Shown: positions 40,664 to 51,576, counted from the stretch's first letter. The stretch: DNA of 64,000 nt from Archivesica marissinica (GCA_014843695.1 CM026397.1:48132105-48196104), one strand, 5' to 3'. A program made the numbers and translations. Notes: generated by a model not told the origin, from the sequence alone.

Positions 40664-41343
40664 GTTTTCTTAAATATTAACAAATATATATTTTATACAT
40701 TATATATATACACATAGTACAAGTGAACTTAATCACCAATTACGTGGCTTTAGACAAGTGTAAATGTGTTGCTATTACGCTGTTTCGTGGACCAAATTTA
40801 AAACAAAATCTTAAAATAAAGTTTATAATCAAATGCTTTCGTTGTCTTAAATTAGAGTTCTTTCGCACTAAGCCATGTGAAGTTACTGAATTATCTTTTA
40901 ACAAATAAAGGAAACTGGATCTTCCTAGATCAATGAACACAAGGATAGGCTACTAGCACTAACAACGATGGCGTGTACGTGGCAACGTACTATTAAACTG
41001 GAGTAGTTTTCATCTTAATTCAAGTTCCCTCTAATATGTACATACTTATAATGCAAAGACAACGTTAAACAATCATAGTAACACACAGCCATTCGGAATA
41101 GAATTATAAGAGACATCTTTTAGCAACAAATATTCCCTTATGAAAATCACACGTGTATTAGGTTAATTTGAAACAATACGTACAACCAATATGACAAACA
41201 TATAACCAATCCTTAGTGCATTAGTTGGTAAATGGGTAATAGTACACCGCCGTCACGAGACGTTGTCAGATCCGCGTTACTGCGTGACATATACAGCTGT
41301 ATGTACATTAACCTAGATAACATATTGTTAGAACTATTGAATA
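40664..41343. other. Unassigned DNA
   Basis: AT-rich with no recognised element; the frames at 40723-40940 on both strands show no known motif. Confidence 0.4.
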
Positions 41344-41345
41344 TA

Positions 41346-41522
41346 CAGTCAAACCTGAGTTAGTGGTCACCTCCATTAAGCAGCCAAACTGTATTAAGCA
41401 GCTAGTTTCCAGATTCCCAATATGTTGTTCTGTTATACATTTGACTCTATTAAGCAGTCACCTGTGCTAAGCAGCCACTTTCTGTAATACCATTGGATGG
41501 CTGCTTAAGACAGGTTTGACTG
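41346..41522 (+). mobile_element. TA-flanked MITE (CAGTCAAACCTG ends), copy 1
   Basis: CAGTCAAACCTG at 41346-41357 and its exact complement at 41511-41522, with TA on both sides (41344-41345, 41523-41524). The interior has repeated ATTAAGCAGCC/GCTAAGCAGCC boxes. It is 177 bp. TA target and short ends fit the Tc1/mariner-pogo superfamily. Copy 2 (reverse) at 52869-53048. Confidence 0.85.
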
Positions 41523-41828
41523 TATTTGAACTATATATACTTTTTATTGAATATATAAAATACTTATTAAGCCAAGTTGCAAACAGTATAATTATGTAGT
41601 ACAGTAAGCAATACGCCATCATATAGTTTAAACATTATTTGTTTCAGTATTTGTACATGTAATCAAGAAATGAACATTTTACATAATTTAACAGCAGTGG
41701 GCTGAAAGGGATTAGATAATGATTATTATATTCAGCACACAATAGTATTCATCTTTATTAAATGGAAGCACTTACATTCTAATGCCAAGAAACAGTTGCT
41801 AATTACAATTTCAATACTATTTAAGACA

Positions 41829-43384
41829 GAAAGGGTATACAACACTGAATTGAAATACAAGCACTAAGACAGAAAGGGTATACAACACTGAATTGAAATA
41901 CAAGCACTAAGACAGAAAGGGTATACAACACTGAATTGAAATACAAGCACTAAGACAGAAAGGGTATACAACACTGAATTGATATACAAGCACTAAGGCA
42001 GAAAGGGTATACAACACTGAATTGATATACAAGCACTAAGACAGAAAGGGTATACAACACTGAATTGATATACAAGCACTAAGACAGAAAGGGTATACAA
42101 CACTGAATTGATATACAAGCACTAAGACAGAAAGGGTATACAACACTGAATTGAAATACAAGCACTAAGACAGAAAGGGTATACAACACTGAATTGAAAT
42201 ACAAGCACTAAGACAGAAAGGGTATACAACACTGAATTGATATACAAGCACTAAGGCAGAAAGGGTATACAACACTGAATTGATATACAAGCACTAAGAC
42301 AGAAAGGGTATACAACACTGAATTGATATACAAGCACTAAGACAGAAAGGGTATACAACACTGAATTGATATACAAGCACTAAGACAGAAAGGGTATACA
42401 ACACTGAATTGAAATACAAGCACTAAGACAGAAAGGGTATACAACACTGAATTGAAATACAAGCACTAAGACAGAAAGGGTATACAACACTGAATTGAAC
42501 TACAAGCACTAAGGCAGAAAGGGTATACAACACTGAATTGAACTACAAGCACTAAGACAGAAAGGGTATACAACACTGAATTGAACTACAAGCACTAAGG
42601 CAGAAAGGGTATACAACACTGAATTGAACTACAATCACTAAGGCAGAAAGGGTATACAACACTGAATTGAACTACAAGCACTAAGGCAGAAAGGGTATAC
42701 AACACTGAATTGAACTACAAGCACTAAGGCAGAAAGGGTATACAACACAGAATTGAACTACAAGCACTAAGGCAGAAAGGGTATACAACACAGAATTGAA
42801 CTACAAGCACTAAGGCAGAAAGGGTATACAACACAGAATTGAACTACAAGCACTAAGACAGAATTGAACTACAAGCACTAAGACAGAATTGAACTACAAG
42901 CACTAAGACAGAATTGAACTACAAGCACTAAGACAGAATTGAACTACAAGCACTAAGACAGAATTGAACTACAAGCACTAAGGCAGAACTACAAGCACTA
43001 AGGCAGAACTACAAGCACTAAGGCAGAACTACAAGCACTAAGGCAGAAAGGGTATACATGCACTAAGACAGAAAGGGTATACAAGCACTAAGACAGAAAG
43101 GGTATACAAGCACTAAGGCAGAAAGGGTATACAAGCACTAAGACAGAAAGGGTATACAAGCACTAAGGCAGAAAGGGTATACAAGCACTAAGACAGAAAG
43201 GGTATACAAGCACTAAGGCAGAAAGGGTATACAAGCACTAAGACAGAACTACAAGCACTAAGACAGAAAGGGTATACAAGCACTAAGACAGAAAGGGTAT
43301 ACAAGCACTAAGACAGAAAGGGTATACAAGCACTAAGACAGAAAGGGTATACAAGCACTAAGACAGAACTACAAGCACTAAGAC
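41829..43384. repeat. Modular satellite: 43-, 25- and 20-bp units
   Basis: 43-bp units CACTAAGACAGAAAGGGTAT, ACAACACTGAATTGAAATAC, AAG run to about 42847. Then come 25-bp units that lost the middle (CACTAAGACAGAATTGAACT, ACAAG), then 20-bp units CACTAAGGCAGAACTACAAG (about 42985-43043), then 25-bp units of another deletion type (CACTAAGACAGAAAGGGTAT, ACAAG). Each block expanded its own deletion derivative. Confidence 0.96.
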
Positions 43385-43792
43385 GCTATTAAGAAATATC
43401 TTGCAAAATCACCCTGGATAAGATCTGAATAATTAGCAGCTGCTTCTTGTAGTGTGTACCATCATATGTATGCACATGTATAATAATACAAAATGAGGAC
43501 ATTATTTACAAAGGTAAAAGCTTCGACGCTGTATTATATTTAAACAGGTTTTGGCACAAAGTCTTTTCATTGACTGATTACTGAAGAGAAATATAATTGA
43601 TCACGTTTTGTCATATTGCAGAAAGTATGGTCAACTAGTATTGCTTTCTCAAAGAGTACTGTTCTAAGATCATTATATATTGTAACTTCTAATATAACAG
43701 TATATATAAGAACGATCTCGACAGTAAAACTACAAGGACTACCTGATAGCGCGGTACATATTTTAAATGTATACACTATGACGTCATTGTAC
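43385..43792. other. Unassigned DNA
   Basis: Nothing recognised; small frames on both strands at 43567-43921 show no known motif. Confidence 0.4.
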
Positions 43793-44040
43793 CTCGAACC
43801 TAGGATTCGCAGATTTGATAACTCTAATAATATTAACAGTCTTACGGATGGGACTTTGAACCGAGGTATTATGTTGGTGCTTTATATTGTGCACGTAAAA
43901 GAACCAGAGGAGACTATGTAATGGGTATCTGTCTGTATCATTTCACTATCGTCCGAAAAGCTAACTTGACTAATCTTCACAGGAGGCGTAGCTCATATGG
44001 GGCAACCGGTAGCGACGATAAATAAATGTAAAACACACGG
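43793..44040 (+). mobile_element. SINE A, diverged copy
   Basis: Head remnant CTAGGATTCGCAGATTTGAT, then ATTAACAGTCTTACGG, GTGCACGTAAAAGAACCAG, CAGGAGGCGTAGCTCATATG and GATAAATAAATG with CACAC. One of the most diverged copies of the window. Confidence 0.88.
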
Positions 44041-44631
44041 ACGTCATTAAGTAGCAAACGCCACTCACTCAAATATACATTTCTCGTCTGGGAGGCATGC
44101 TCCTTTACACCCTAGCTTTCAGCCTACCCATCATGTTCAACCAATATAGGCTCTTTCTCTGTGATTGCCATCAGATTTTGTGCCAATTTTCTCTTCATTT
44201 TCTAATTGAATATTATCAATAATCAATATCACGAATATGTCCCTGCAGCATGCAACTTAGCCATTACTCACACCCCACTCTGGTTAAATAACTTAGTATA
44301 CTTCAATAAATACATCTAGATAAGCGGGTAACGTTATTGAATAGTAGTTGCTTCAGTGAGCCGACATTATGCTGTAAGCCTATGAATATTAGCAACAGTA
44401 ACTAATTGGATGGCTCCTATCTAAATGCATATATCTTGGTATTAAATTGGTTAAAACAGGGAAGGTAAGATTTCCAGGCAAGGCTCTTTCGGAACAAGCC
44501 TCAAGGGCAAAGCATAGCTTATTATTTGTGTTTTTAAAAGTCTCTTTAGATTCAAAGATGAAGTTATCACTGTTTGATAAACTTATCACGCCAATGTTGC
44601 TGTATGTATCAGTGGTTTGCGGCATATACAA
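44041..44631. other. Unassigned DNA
   Basis: Nothing recognised; the frames at 44389-44788 are not supported. Confidence 0.4.
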
Positions 44632-44793
44632 TTTTAGCTGTCATATTAATCACTCTCGCCACCTCATTCCTGATGGAATCCATCGCCACGAGGGAGAGAT
44701 AAGCGGCAACGTGGAATTTAATGCCTTGCCTAACGGCACAATCGTAACGGCTCCAGCGGGGCTCGAACTCTGGACCTTTCGCACCTGAAGCTA
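44632..44793 (-). mobile_element. SINE C, truncated at both ends
   Basis: Minus strand GCTTCAGGTGCGAAAGGTCC, GAGTTCGAGCCCCGCTGG, GCCGTTACGATTGTGCCG, GGCGATGGATTCCATCAGG, GAGAGTGATTAATATGAC. The last part of the tail is missing. Confidence 0.9.
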
Positions 44794-45082
44794 CATGTAC
44801 ATCGTTGTGTAATCACTTACAATAATACAGTTTCGTGTTCTGCATCTATGAGGGTATTTCTGTACCGTTGTGCTAGTTATATTGAGTCATATATGTTATT
44901 AGGCATGTATTTTATTTTCCGAAAAATAATTACTCTGTACCATAATATTGTAGATTTTCTGCTTCAAACGGAGGCAACACAATACAATTAGAACAGGGAA
45001 ACACACATGTGCGTCGTTTTCATTAGTTCTTGATTCGAGATGACAGATTGGATTTATTTAATCTAGCTCATAAGAACGCACC

Positions 45083-45562
45083 AGCTGGTCAGTTTTATAA
45101 CCTCGGGGCCAGGTCAGTTTTATAACCTCGGGGCCAGGTCAGTTTTATAACCTCGGGGCCTGGTCAGTTTTATAACCTCGGGGCCTGGTCAGTTTTATAA
45201 CCTCGGGGCCTGGTCAGTTTTTTTAACCGCGGGGCCTGGTCAGTTTATAGCCTCGGGGCCTGGTCAGTTTTATAAGCTCGGGGCCTGGTCAGTTTTATAA
45301 CCTCGTGGCCTGGTCAGTTTATAACCTCGCGGCCTGGTCAGTTTTATAACCTCGGGGCCTGGTCAGTTTTATAACCTCGGGGCCTGGTCAGTTTTATAAC
45401 CTCGGGGCCTGGTCAGTTTTATAATCTCGGGGCCTGGTCAGTTTTATAACCTCGGGGCCTGGTCAGTTTTATAACCTCGGGGCCTGGTCAGTTTTATAAC
45501 CTCGGGGCCTGGTCAGTTTTATAACCTCGGGGCCTGGCCAGTTTTATAACCTCGGGGCCAGG
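45083..45562. repeat. 25-bp satellite, about 19 copies
   Basis: Unit CTGGTCAGTTTTATAACCTC plus GGGGC, with CCAGG variants in the outermost units and a few single-base changes in the middle (CCGCGGGG, CTCGTGG). Confidence 0.96.
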
Positions 45563-45689
45563 ACCTCCATGTAGATGATAGCTCTTTCAGGCAACCTGCA
45601 TTTCCGGTAAATGAAATTAAATTTTCAGATCAATATAAACTCTTCTCTATTCGTGTTACCGTAAAGCTCGTTTAGAGCTCGCTATTAGT

Positions 45690-45721
45690 ACACGCACGCA
45701 CGCGCGCGCGCGCGCGCACAC
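45690..45721. repeat. (CA/CG)n alternating purine-pyrimidine tract
   Basis: ACGCACGCACGCGCGCGCGC continuing to CGCGCACAC; perfectly alternating, so a candidate for left-handed DNA. Confidence 0.93.
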
Positions 45722-45746
45722 GGATTGCTAATCCTGATGGTACAGG

Positions 45747-45843
45747 ATAGTCTGGGTTCCAGTCTTTCTGGCAAAATGACAAGATCAGAACATCAATACG
45801 AAACTCAATACGGCCCAATTGATAGTATATTCCCAGGCTAGGT
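45747..45843. mobile_element. Short relative of the ACTAGCCTGGG element
   Basis: GATAGTCTGGGTTCCAGTCT at the left, AATACGGCCCAATTGATAG inside, CCCAGGCTAGG at the right; compare 2308-2468. Confidence 0.6.
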
Positions 45844-45856
45844 ACAGGAGAAACGT

Positions 45857-45965
45857 GAGCACTCGGATATATGTATCTCCCCGCAGTGAGCATAGCACTC
45901 GGATATATGTATCTCCCCGCAGTGAGCATAGCACTCGGATATATGTATCTCCCCGCACTGATATT
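45857..45965. repeat. 36-bp tandem repeat, 3 copies
   Basis: GCACTCGGATATATGTATCT plus CCCCGCAGTGAGCATA; starts at 45859, 45895 and 45931. Confidence 0.93.
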
Positions 45966-46197
45966 TGACAGGAGAGAAATAATATTTGATTTCACAGTGG
46001 ATATTCACAAGCATTTACGTTTGACAATTCAAGCACATAACATATGATACAGTCTAAATTAACTAAAGGACACATGAGGTTTCCCGTGTATATGCAAGTG
46101 ACAGTATTACCATATTGCATATTTAGCGAAATATTCACATGTCCTTCATTTGACCTTAGTTAGCCAATTTCATTCTGGATACATTTAAAGGCTTTTA

Positions 46198-46279
46198 CAA
46201 ACAACATAGATCTAGATCAGCCGCAGCAGATCAGCCGCAGCGTAACGCTGCGTGCTGATCAGGATCTATGTTGTTTGCT
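46198..46279. repeat. Fold-back hairpin element
   Basis: The left arm (AAACAACATAGATC, then AGATCAGC) pairs with the right arm (GCTGATCAGGATCTATGTTG, then TTTG), and the centre CGCAGCGTAACGCTGCG is a second small hairpin. GATCAGCCGCAG is duplicated in the left half. Right arm identical to 7543-7564. Confidence 0.75.
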
Positions 46280-46416
46280 ACATAGCCAAGTGTCTTAGCA
46301 AGATCATCTGAATAGCAAACAGCGTAGAGCCTGTTCAGACGACACGTTATGATTGGGGGAAAAGTTACATACTAACTTTTTCGAATCCCTTTCCTTAAAT
46401 GATTTGACCGTTAAAC

Positions 46417-46658
46417 CTTATTTATTTTACAACGATTGCAAAACAAGTTCTAACAACTTATATTAATCACTCTCGTTGACGCGGATGAAAGCTTAAATGT
46501 GGTCATTCGTGTGGGAGGAAACCGGAGTACCCGGAGAAAACCCACCTGTCCGATCCGCTGACCACCGTACCATCTTACATACTTCCCGGTCCGATGATCG
46601 AACCCGGGTTGCATTGGTGAGAAACGAGCGCGTTAACCAATGCGCTAATCGGACAACC
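46417..46658 (-). mobile_element. SINE B, full length
   Basis: Minus strand: GGTTGTCCGATTAGCGCATT, GGTTAACGCGCTCGTTTCTC, ACCCGGGTTCGATCATCGG, GGGAAGTATGTAAGATGG, GGTGGTCAGCGGATCGGACA, GGTTTCCTCCCACACG, and the tail GAACTTGTTTTGCAATCG. The best complete head of this family in the window. Confidence 0.93.
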
Positions 46659-47214
46659 TGAATTACTGAATTAACCTTGAAAGGTAAACATAAGGGTCAT
46701 GGGTCATGGCTTATTTGAAAATATTCCTATTGATGTTCCATTGGACCTATCCGTTTACGAGTTATAATTGACTATAGAAACAGTGGGAGTTGGCACTTCA
46801 CAGACAATTCTCACCACAGCCCTTGACCGATTTATCCCAAAATCGAATCACATTCTACTGGACCAACCCTCTATATTGCGACAATGTGTCATCAAAATCC
46901 ATCTACAACGTCCTCAGTTATCCTGTCCACACGATAGACCGTGAGATGGACATACATACACGCATAAGCGGCCTAGGGCAATGACTCCTGTTCCTAACGG
47001 CGGGGTTATAATCGGCATACAGTCAGCAACAATTTGTACTCTATCCTATTCCATTCGTCAAGATAATCGCGTGTTATTAGTTGCTCGGCAGTATTTGCAT
47101 TTGATCCAATAAACCAAGTGCAATACGTGCCACTAATTTCAATCACAGCCAGCGGATTTATAAACTCATAATGCGGATTAAGTTTGTGATTTAAAGTCGT
47201 AACTAAAGCGTAGG
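46659..47214. other. Unassigned DNA
   Basis: Frame 46790-46984 is open for 64 codons without a known motif. Otherwise nothing recognised. Confidence 0.4.
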
Positions 47215-48240
47215 TCGTACGCAGACTCTCCAGCTATTACTGGTTGAGGAAGAACCCGTCGTAACTGCAGCGTAAGTCGTACGCAGACTCGCCAGCTATT
47301 ACTGGTTGACGAAGATCCGCCGTAACTACAGCGTAAGTCGTACGCAGACTCTCCAGCTATTACTGGTTGAGGAAGAACCCGTCGTAACTACAGCGTAAGT
47401 CGTACGCAGACTCGCCAGCTATTACTGGTTGACGAAGATCCGCCGTAACTACAGCGTAAGTCGTACGCATACTCTCCAGCTATTACTGGTTGACGAAGAT
47501 CCGCCGTAACTACAGCGTAAGTCGTACGCAGACTCTCCAGCTATTACTGGTTGAGGAAGAACCCGTCGTAAGTCGTACGCAGACTCTCCAGCTATTAGTG
47601 GTTGAGGAAGAACCCGTCGTAAGTCGTAAGCAGACTCTCCAGCTATTACCGGTTGAGGAAGAACCCGTCGTAAGTCGTACGCAGACTCTCCAGCTATTAC
47701 TGGTTGAGGAAGAACCGCCGTAACTACAGGTAAGTCGTACGCAGACTCTCCAGCTATTACTGGTTGAGGAAGAACCCGTCGTAACTACAGCGTAAGTCGT
47801 ACGCAGACTCGCCAGCTATTACTGGTTGACGAAGATCCGCCGTAACTACAGCGTAAGTCGTACGCATACTCTCCAGCTATTACTGGTTGACGAAGATCCG
47901 CCGTAACTACAGCGTAAGTCGTACGCAGACTCTCCAGCTATTACTGGTTGACGAAGATCCGCCGTAACTACAGCGTAAGTCGTACGCAGACTCTCCAGCT
48001 ATTACTGGTTGAGGAAGAACCCGTCGTAAGTCGTACGCAGACTCTCCAGCTATTAGTGGTTGAGGAAGAACCCGTCGTAAGTCGTAAGCAGACTCTCCAG
48101 CTATTACTGGTTGAGGAAGAACCCGTCGTAAGTCGTACGCAGACTCTCCAGCTATTACTGGTTGAGGAAAACCGCCGTAACTACAGGTAAGTCGTACGCA
48201 GACTCGCCAGCTATTACTGGTTGAGGAAGATCCGCTGCAA
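47215..48240. repeat. 60-62/48-bp satellite, 1.03 kb
   Basis: Unit ACGCAGACTCTCCAGCTATT, ACTGGTTGAGGAAGAACCCG, TCGTAACTACAGCGTAAGTC, GT, and a shorter form lacking TAACTACAGCG. Two position states alternate (GAGGAAGAACCCGTCG and GACGAAGATCCGCCG). A block starting at about 47490 is repeated 458 bases downstream at 47948. Confidence 0.95.
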
Positions 48241-48552
48241 TTTGTGATGGAGGAAGACCAAGTCGAATAAATGTAGAATATCTGTATGCTTAATAAGTAA
48301 TTTGCGAATAATGGGATTTTAATGTTCACGAGAAAGATTCATTAATATTCAGTCTGGCGATACAAACATTGATTATTTTTATTTACAAGTCAGATATAAG
48401 ACACACGGGTTATGAGTATTTGATTTAACGTTGTCATGATGATGTAAAATAACACTATTAAAGCGAAGAATATCTGACAGAAAAGTTTCCCGTATAATGT
48501 CAATGAAAAAAGTGTACTTTATGAATAGCTTCACCGAGACGAAGCGCACTAT

Positions 48553-48636
48553 GGTCAGGGGTCCAGTGGTTAACACGTTGAACTGCGAATCTAGGGATCG
48601 CAGGTTCGATCCCCCGTCTAACCCTACTAATATTAA
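48553..48636 (+). mobile_element. SINE A, left part, split by the 602-bp element
   Basis: GGTCAGGGGTCCAGTGGTTA, ACACGTTGAACTGCGAATCT, GGGATCGCAGGTTCGATCCC, CCGTCTAACCCTACTAATAT, then TTAA (48633-48636). It resumes at 49239. Confidence 0.9.
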
Positions 48637-49238
48637 AGCAGCATTATATCGTATGAAATAAAAGATATTTGAAAAATTCAATTTTTACCTATGGGTAGCA
48701 ATGCTGCTACACATTCTAATATTATACTTTGTATGCTTATGTTCATTTGGTAAACATTGTTTTTTTGCGATAAAACAAACTTGAAACCGAAAGTAGGACT
48801 TTCCGAGTCGATCGGTCACGCACTTGTTTACAACCGGAACGCATTGTCCGTACTTGTTGCCATTCGGAATGCATCGTCCCCATTTGTCCCACATTGTCTT
48901 TTTTAATTAAATTACTTGATATGTTGATTCATACCTCTGTTAGCTACGACTTTTAGGGACATTTCTACATCCCCGCGAGGGGTTCGACATTAGAGGAAGA
49001 TAGATAGATAGTCTTTCATGTTAAAATATATACGTTGTTTTCTACATTCTCTGTTGTTTCACGCATGCGCGCTGTGCGTGTTTACATTTCGTGTGTTGAT
49101 AAATAAATTCGCGTATACGACGGTTTAAATTTATTGGAATGTTATCGTTTCTGAGCGACTATTTCGATTTTTGTAAACATACACACATTAGTATAACTAT
49201 TTTACCAAACACATCCTTTATTACGATGTAATGCTGCT
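48637..49238 (-). mobile_element. 602-bp TTAA element (piggyBac-like MITE), copy 2
   Basis: Reverse orientation of 24494-25095, the same length to the base. Ends AGCAGCATTATATCGTA and TACGATGTAATGCTGCT (one mismatch); TTAA at 48633-48636 and 49239-49242. Inside, matching landmarks include TCCCCGCGAGGGGTTCGAC and the TTTCACGCATGCGCGCTG stretch. Inserted in SINE A. Confidence 0.93.
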
Positions 49239-49443
49239 TTAATAGTCGTTCAGATGTGACTTTAAACAGAGGTTTCGTGTCGGTACTTTGCACCGTGCAC
49301 GTAAAAGAGCCAGAGGAGACTCTAGGATGGGTCTCTGTCTGTATCATTGCACTACCCTAAACAAATCTAAAATGATTAATCTCTTCAGGAGGCGTCGCTC
49401 ATATGGGCAACCGGTAGCTGCGATAAATAAACGTAAAACACAC
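49239..49443 (+). mobile_element. SINE A, right part
   Basis: TTAATAGTCGTTCAGATG continues the SINE A consensus ATTAACAGTCTTTCAGATG, followed by the central domain and the complete 3' end with CACACACAC. Confidence 0.93.
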
Positions 49444-49781
49444 ACACAGTACGCGCGAACGTCTGCTTTGCACATACACACACCCTACATCATGCACATC
49501 CCTAATTACTACTAAACGGCGTTTGGTTCAAGAAATATAGACATATCTCTTGAACACATATGATATAATATGTGTGCGCCACAAGTCTGACCTCAGCGTG
49601 ATCCGTCAATCTAGATAGATTGATACGGATTGGATTGGGTGCGATAGAGAGAGAGAGAGCTTATTTATGAAGCTACACTAAGAAGAGTGATAATAATAAC
49701 TATCTGAGAGGACACTGACATAAAGCAAATGAACAAACATCTATACAATATGCGAGTATACAAGTTAACGCAAAATGATGT
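49444..49781. other. Unassigned, with (GA)n
   Basis: GAGAGAGAGAGAG at about 49648-49660; no gene recognised. The 14 bases at 49768-49781 are the left target duplicate of the next SINE. Confidence 0.5.
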
Positions 49782-49975
49782 TATGTTATATGTTATCGCC
49801 GGCGGGAAGTTTACCTTTCTGTAATACACCTTTCCTCTCCAGCGGTTAATTAGTTCTTGGGTGCACCAACCTCCGTAAGAAACTGACAACTTTTTCATAT
49901 AAATGAGACACGGCCTGATGATAGGTTGCAGTGGTATACAAGTCAGCGACCTTAACCACTCGACCACAGAGGCGG
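49782..49975 (-). mobile_element. SINE E with 14-bp target-site duplication
   Basis: Minus strand: head CGCCTCTGTGGTCGAGTGGT, TAAGGTCGCTGACTTG, then a body with CATTTATATGAAAAAGTTGT, CAGTTTCTTACGGAGGTTGG and TGCACCCAAGAACTAATTAA. ACGCAAAATGATGT flanks it at 49768-49781 and 49976-49989. From memory the body resembles a domain of mollusc SINEs (TTTCATGTGAGGAAGCC, CAGCTGGCTTACGGAAGG). Confidence 0.88.
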
Positions 49976-49995
49976 ACGCAAAATGATGTGAACAG

Positions 49996-50115
49996 GGGCT
50001 TTCGTGGCACAGTGGTTACGGCCGCTGCTTTCAAGTGACATGCCGTACAACGCTGTAGGTTCGAATCTCACTGAGGGTGTCGACTTATTTCATGTGATAA
50101 AGCATTCCAGCTCGT
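49996..50115 (+). mobile_element. tRNA-headed SINE fragment, related to SINE E
   Basis: GGGGCTTTCGTGGCACAGTG, GTTACGGCCGCTGCTTTC, GTAGGTTCGAATCTCACTG (B box), then TTTCATGTGATAAAGCATTC and CAGCTCG, the same domain start as in SINE E. The body is cut after about 30 bases, close to a 32-bp array. It lies head-to-head with 49782-49975. Confidence 0.75.
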
Positions 50116-50149
50116 AGTGCATGCCTCTCTATCGGTAATCAGCTGGAAC

Positions 50150-50483
50150 AGACATCTACATTCAAACTCCGTTATTGCGTCAGCATGTACATTCAAACTC
50201 CGTTATTGCGCCACGCATGTACATTCAAACTCCGTTATTGCGCCACGCATGTACATTCAACTCCGTTATTGCGCCACGCATGTACATTCAAACTCCGTTA
50301 TTGCGCCAGGCATGTACATTCAAACTCCGTTATTGCGCCACGCATGTACATTCAAACTCCGTTATTGCGTCACGCATGTACATTCAAACTCAGTTATTGC
50401 GTCAAGCATGTACATTCAAACTCCGTTATTGCGCCACGCATGCACATTCAAACTCTGTTATTGCGCCACGCATGTACATTAAG
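50150..50483. repeat. 32-bp satellite, about 10 copies
   Basis: Unit GCATGTACATTCAAACTCCG plus TTATTGCGCCAC; one unit lacks one A (50251-50260), which shifts all reading frames, so none is maintained. Confidence 0.96.
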
Positions 50484-50511
50484 AATTTATTAGATGTTTA
50501 CATCGTTTAGG

Positions 50512-50741
50512 CTTAAACTTTGTTTATTTTACAACGATTGCGAAGCAAGTTTTAGCAACTTATATTAATCACTCTCGTTGGCGAGGATGAAAGCGAAATT
50601 GTGGTCATTCGTGTGGGAGGAAAAGGGAGTACCTGGAGAAAACCCACCTGTCCGATCTGGCGACCATCGTACCATCTCACATACTTCCCGGTCCGAGGAT
50701 CGAATCCTGGTTCCATTGGTGAGAAGTGAGCATGCTAACAA
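50512..50741 (-). mobile_element. SINE B, nearly full length
   Basis: Minus strand from TGCTCACTTCTCACCAATGG and ACCAGGATTCGATCCTCGG to the tail GAACTTGC-like TAAAACTTGCTTCGCAATCG and GTAAAATAAACAAAG. The first bases of the head are missing at the junction with the next SINE. Confidence 0.92.
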
Positions 50742-50937
50742 TTGATACAGATAGAGACCCATTCCAGAGTCTCCTCGTTCTTATACGTGCACGGTGTAAA
50801 GCACCGACACGAAACCTCGGTTTAAAGTCCAATCTGAAAGACTGTTAATTTTATTAGAGTCAGACGGGGGATCGAACCTGTGCTCCTTGGATTACCAGTC
50901 GAACATGTTAACCACTGGACTACAGATCCGTCTGTTT
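50742..50937 (-). mobile_element. SINE A, 3'-truncated
   Basis: Minus strand: CAGACGGATCTGTAGTCCAG, TGGTTAACATGTTCGACTGG, TTCGATCCCCCGTCTGAC, central domain to GGGTCTCTATCTGTATC. The 3' end is lost exactly where the SINE B head would be, so one element inserted into or recombined with the other. Confidence 0.92.
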
Positions 50938-51576
50938 TGTAGCAAAGCGGAGGCTCTTTATACATAATTCCTGCTATAGAGGGACATTAGGTGACACAAA
51001 ACCATTAAACTGTATGTACATTATTATGTATACTAGACTATGTATATTCAAAGAAATAATTATTGTTTAAACTAAAGCCATTAAACTCGAACACCTAAAT
51101 AGCATACGACCTAACAATAGAGTAGGAAGTCTTTAAATGCAAGGTAACAATTGAGCAGGACAATACTCCATTGCGCACTGGGGGTGGGGGTGGGGGTGGG
51201 AGGGGGCAGTACTTGGAACCGTATGCAATCATCCGACACGTATCAGGATTTTTCAGGGAGATGAAAGCCTACTCCCGATGTCAACAGAAGCAACGTAGAA
51301 ACTTAATCATCTTTAAGTTAGATAAAACAATCGTCCACATGTCCCGGCGGAGGCGACTATAAACACATTTACACGCTAATCCGACACCAATGGAATACTG
51401 TAGAGCACTGTTCAGTGTTCACCCTGTACACTAATAAGATGCATCCTCCAGTTGCCACCTTTACTGCACAATCCAACAGCAGCCGATCACATATTCTCAC
51501 AACTCTACATAACCTCACGAATAACTGATGGTGCTATGCACTGCCAAATCACCTTATAATGCTCGCACACATGGTT
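50938..51576. other. Unassigned, contains a G-quadruplex-type tract
   Basis: CTGGGGGTGGGGGTGGGGGT and GGGAGGGGG at about 51179-51206 form four or more G runs with one-base loops. Otherwise nothing recognised. Confidence 0.6.

Noticed and set aside
46790..46984. 64-codon plus frame as a small gene
   Set aside because: No recognised motif, no supporting context; random-length open frame.
50150..50483. Homology between the 32-bp arrays at 1-1369 and 50150-50483
   Set aside because: Same period and a shared TTTGAATG in one orientation, but the remainder does not align; probably coincidence.
50185..50493. Kinship of the 32-bp array with the 35-bp array through GCATGTACATT
   Set aside because: An 11-base match in AT-rich simple sequence without support on either side; the same string also occurs in a SINE C copy at about 25105.
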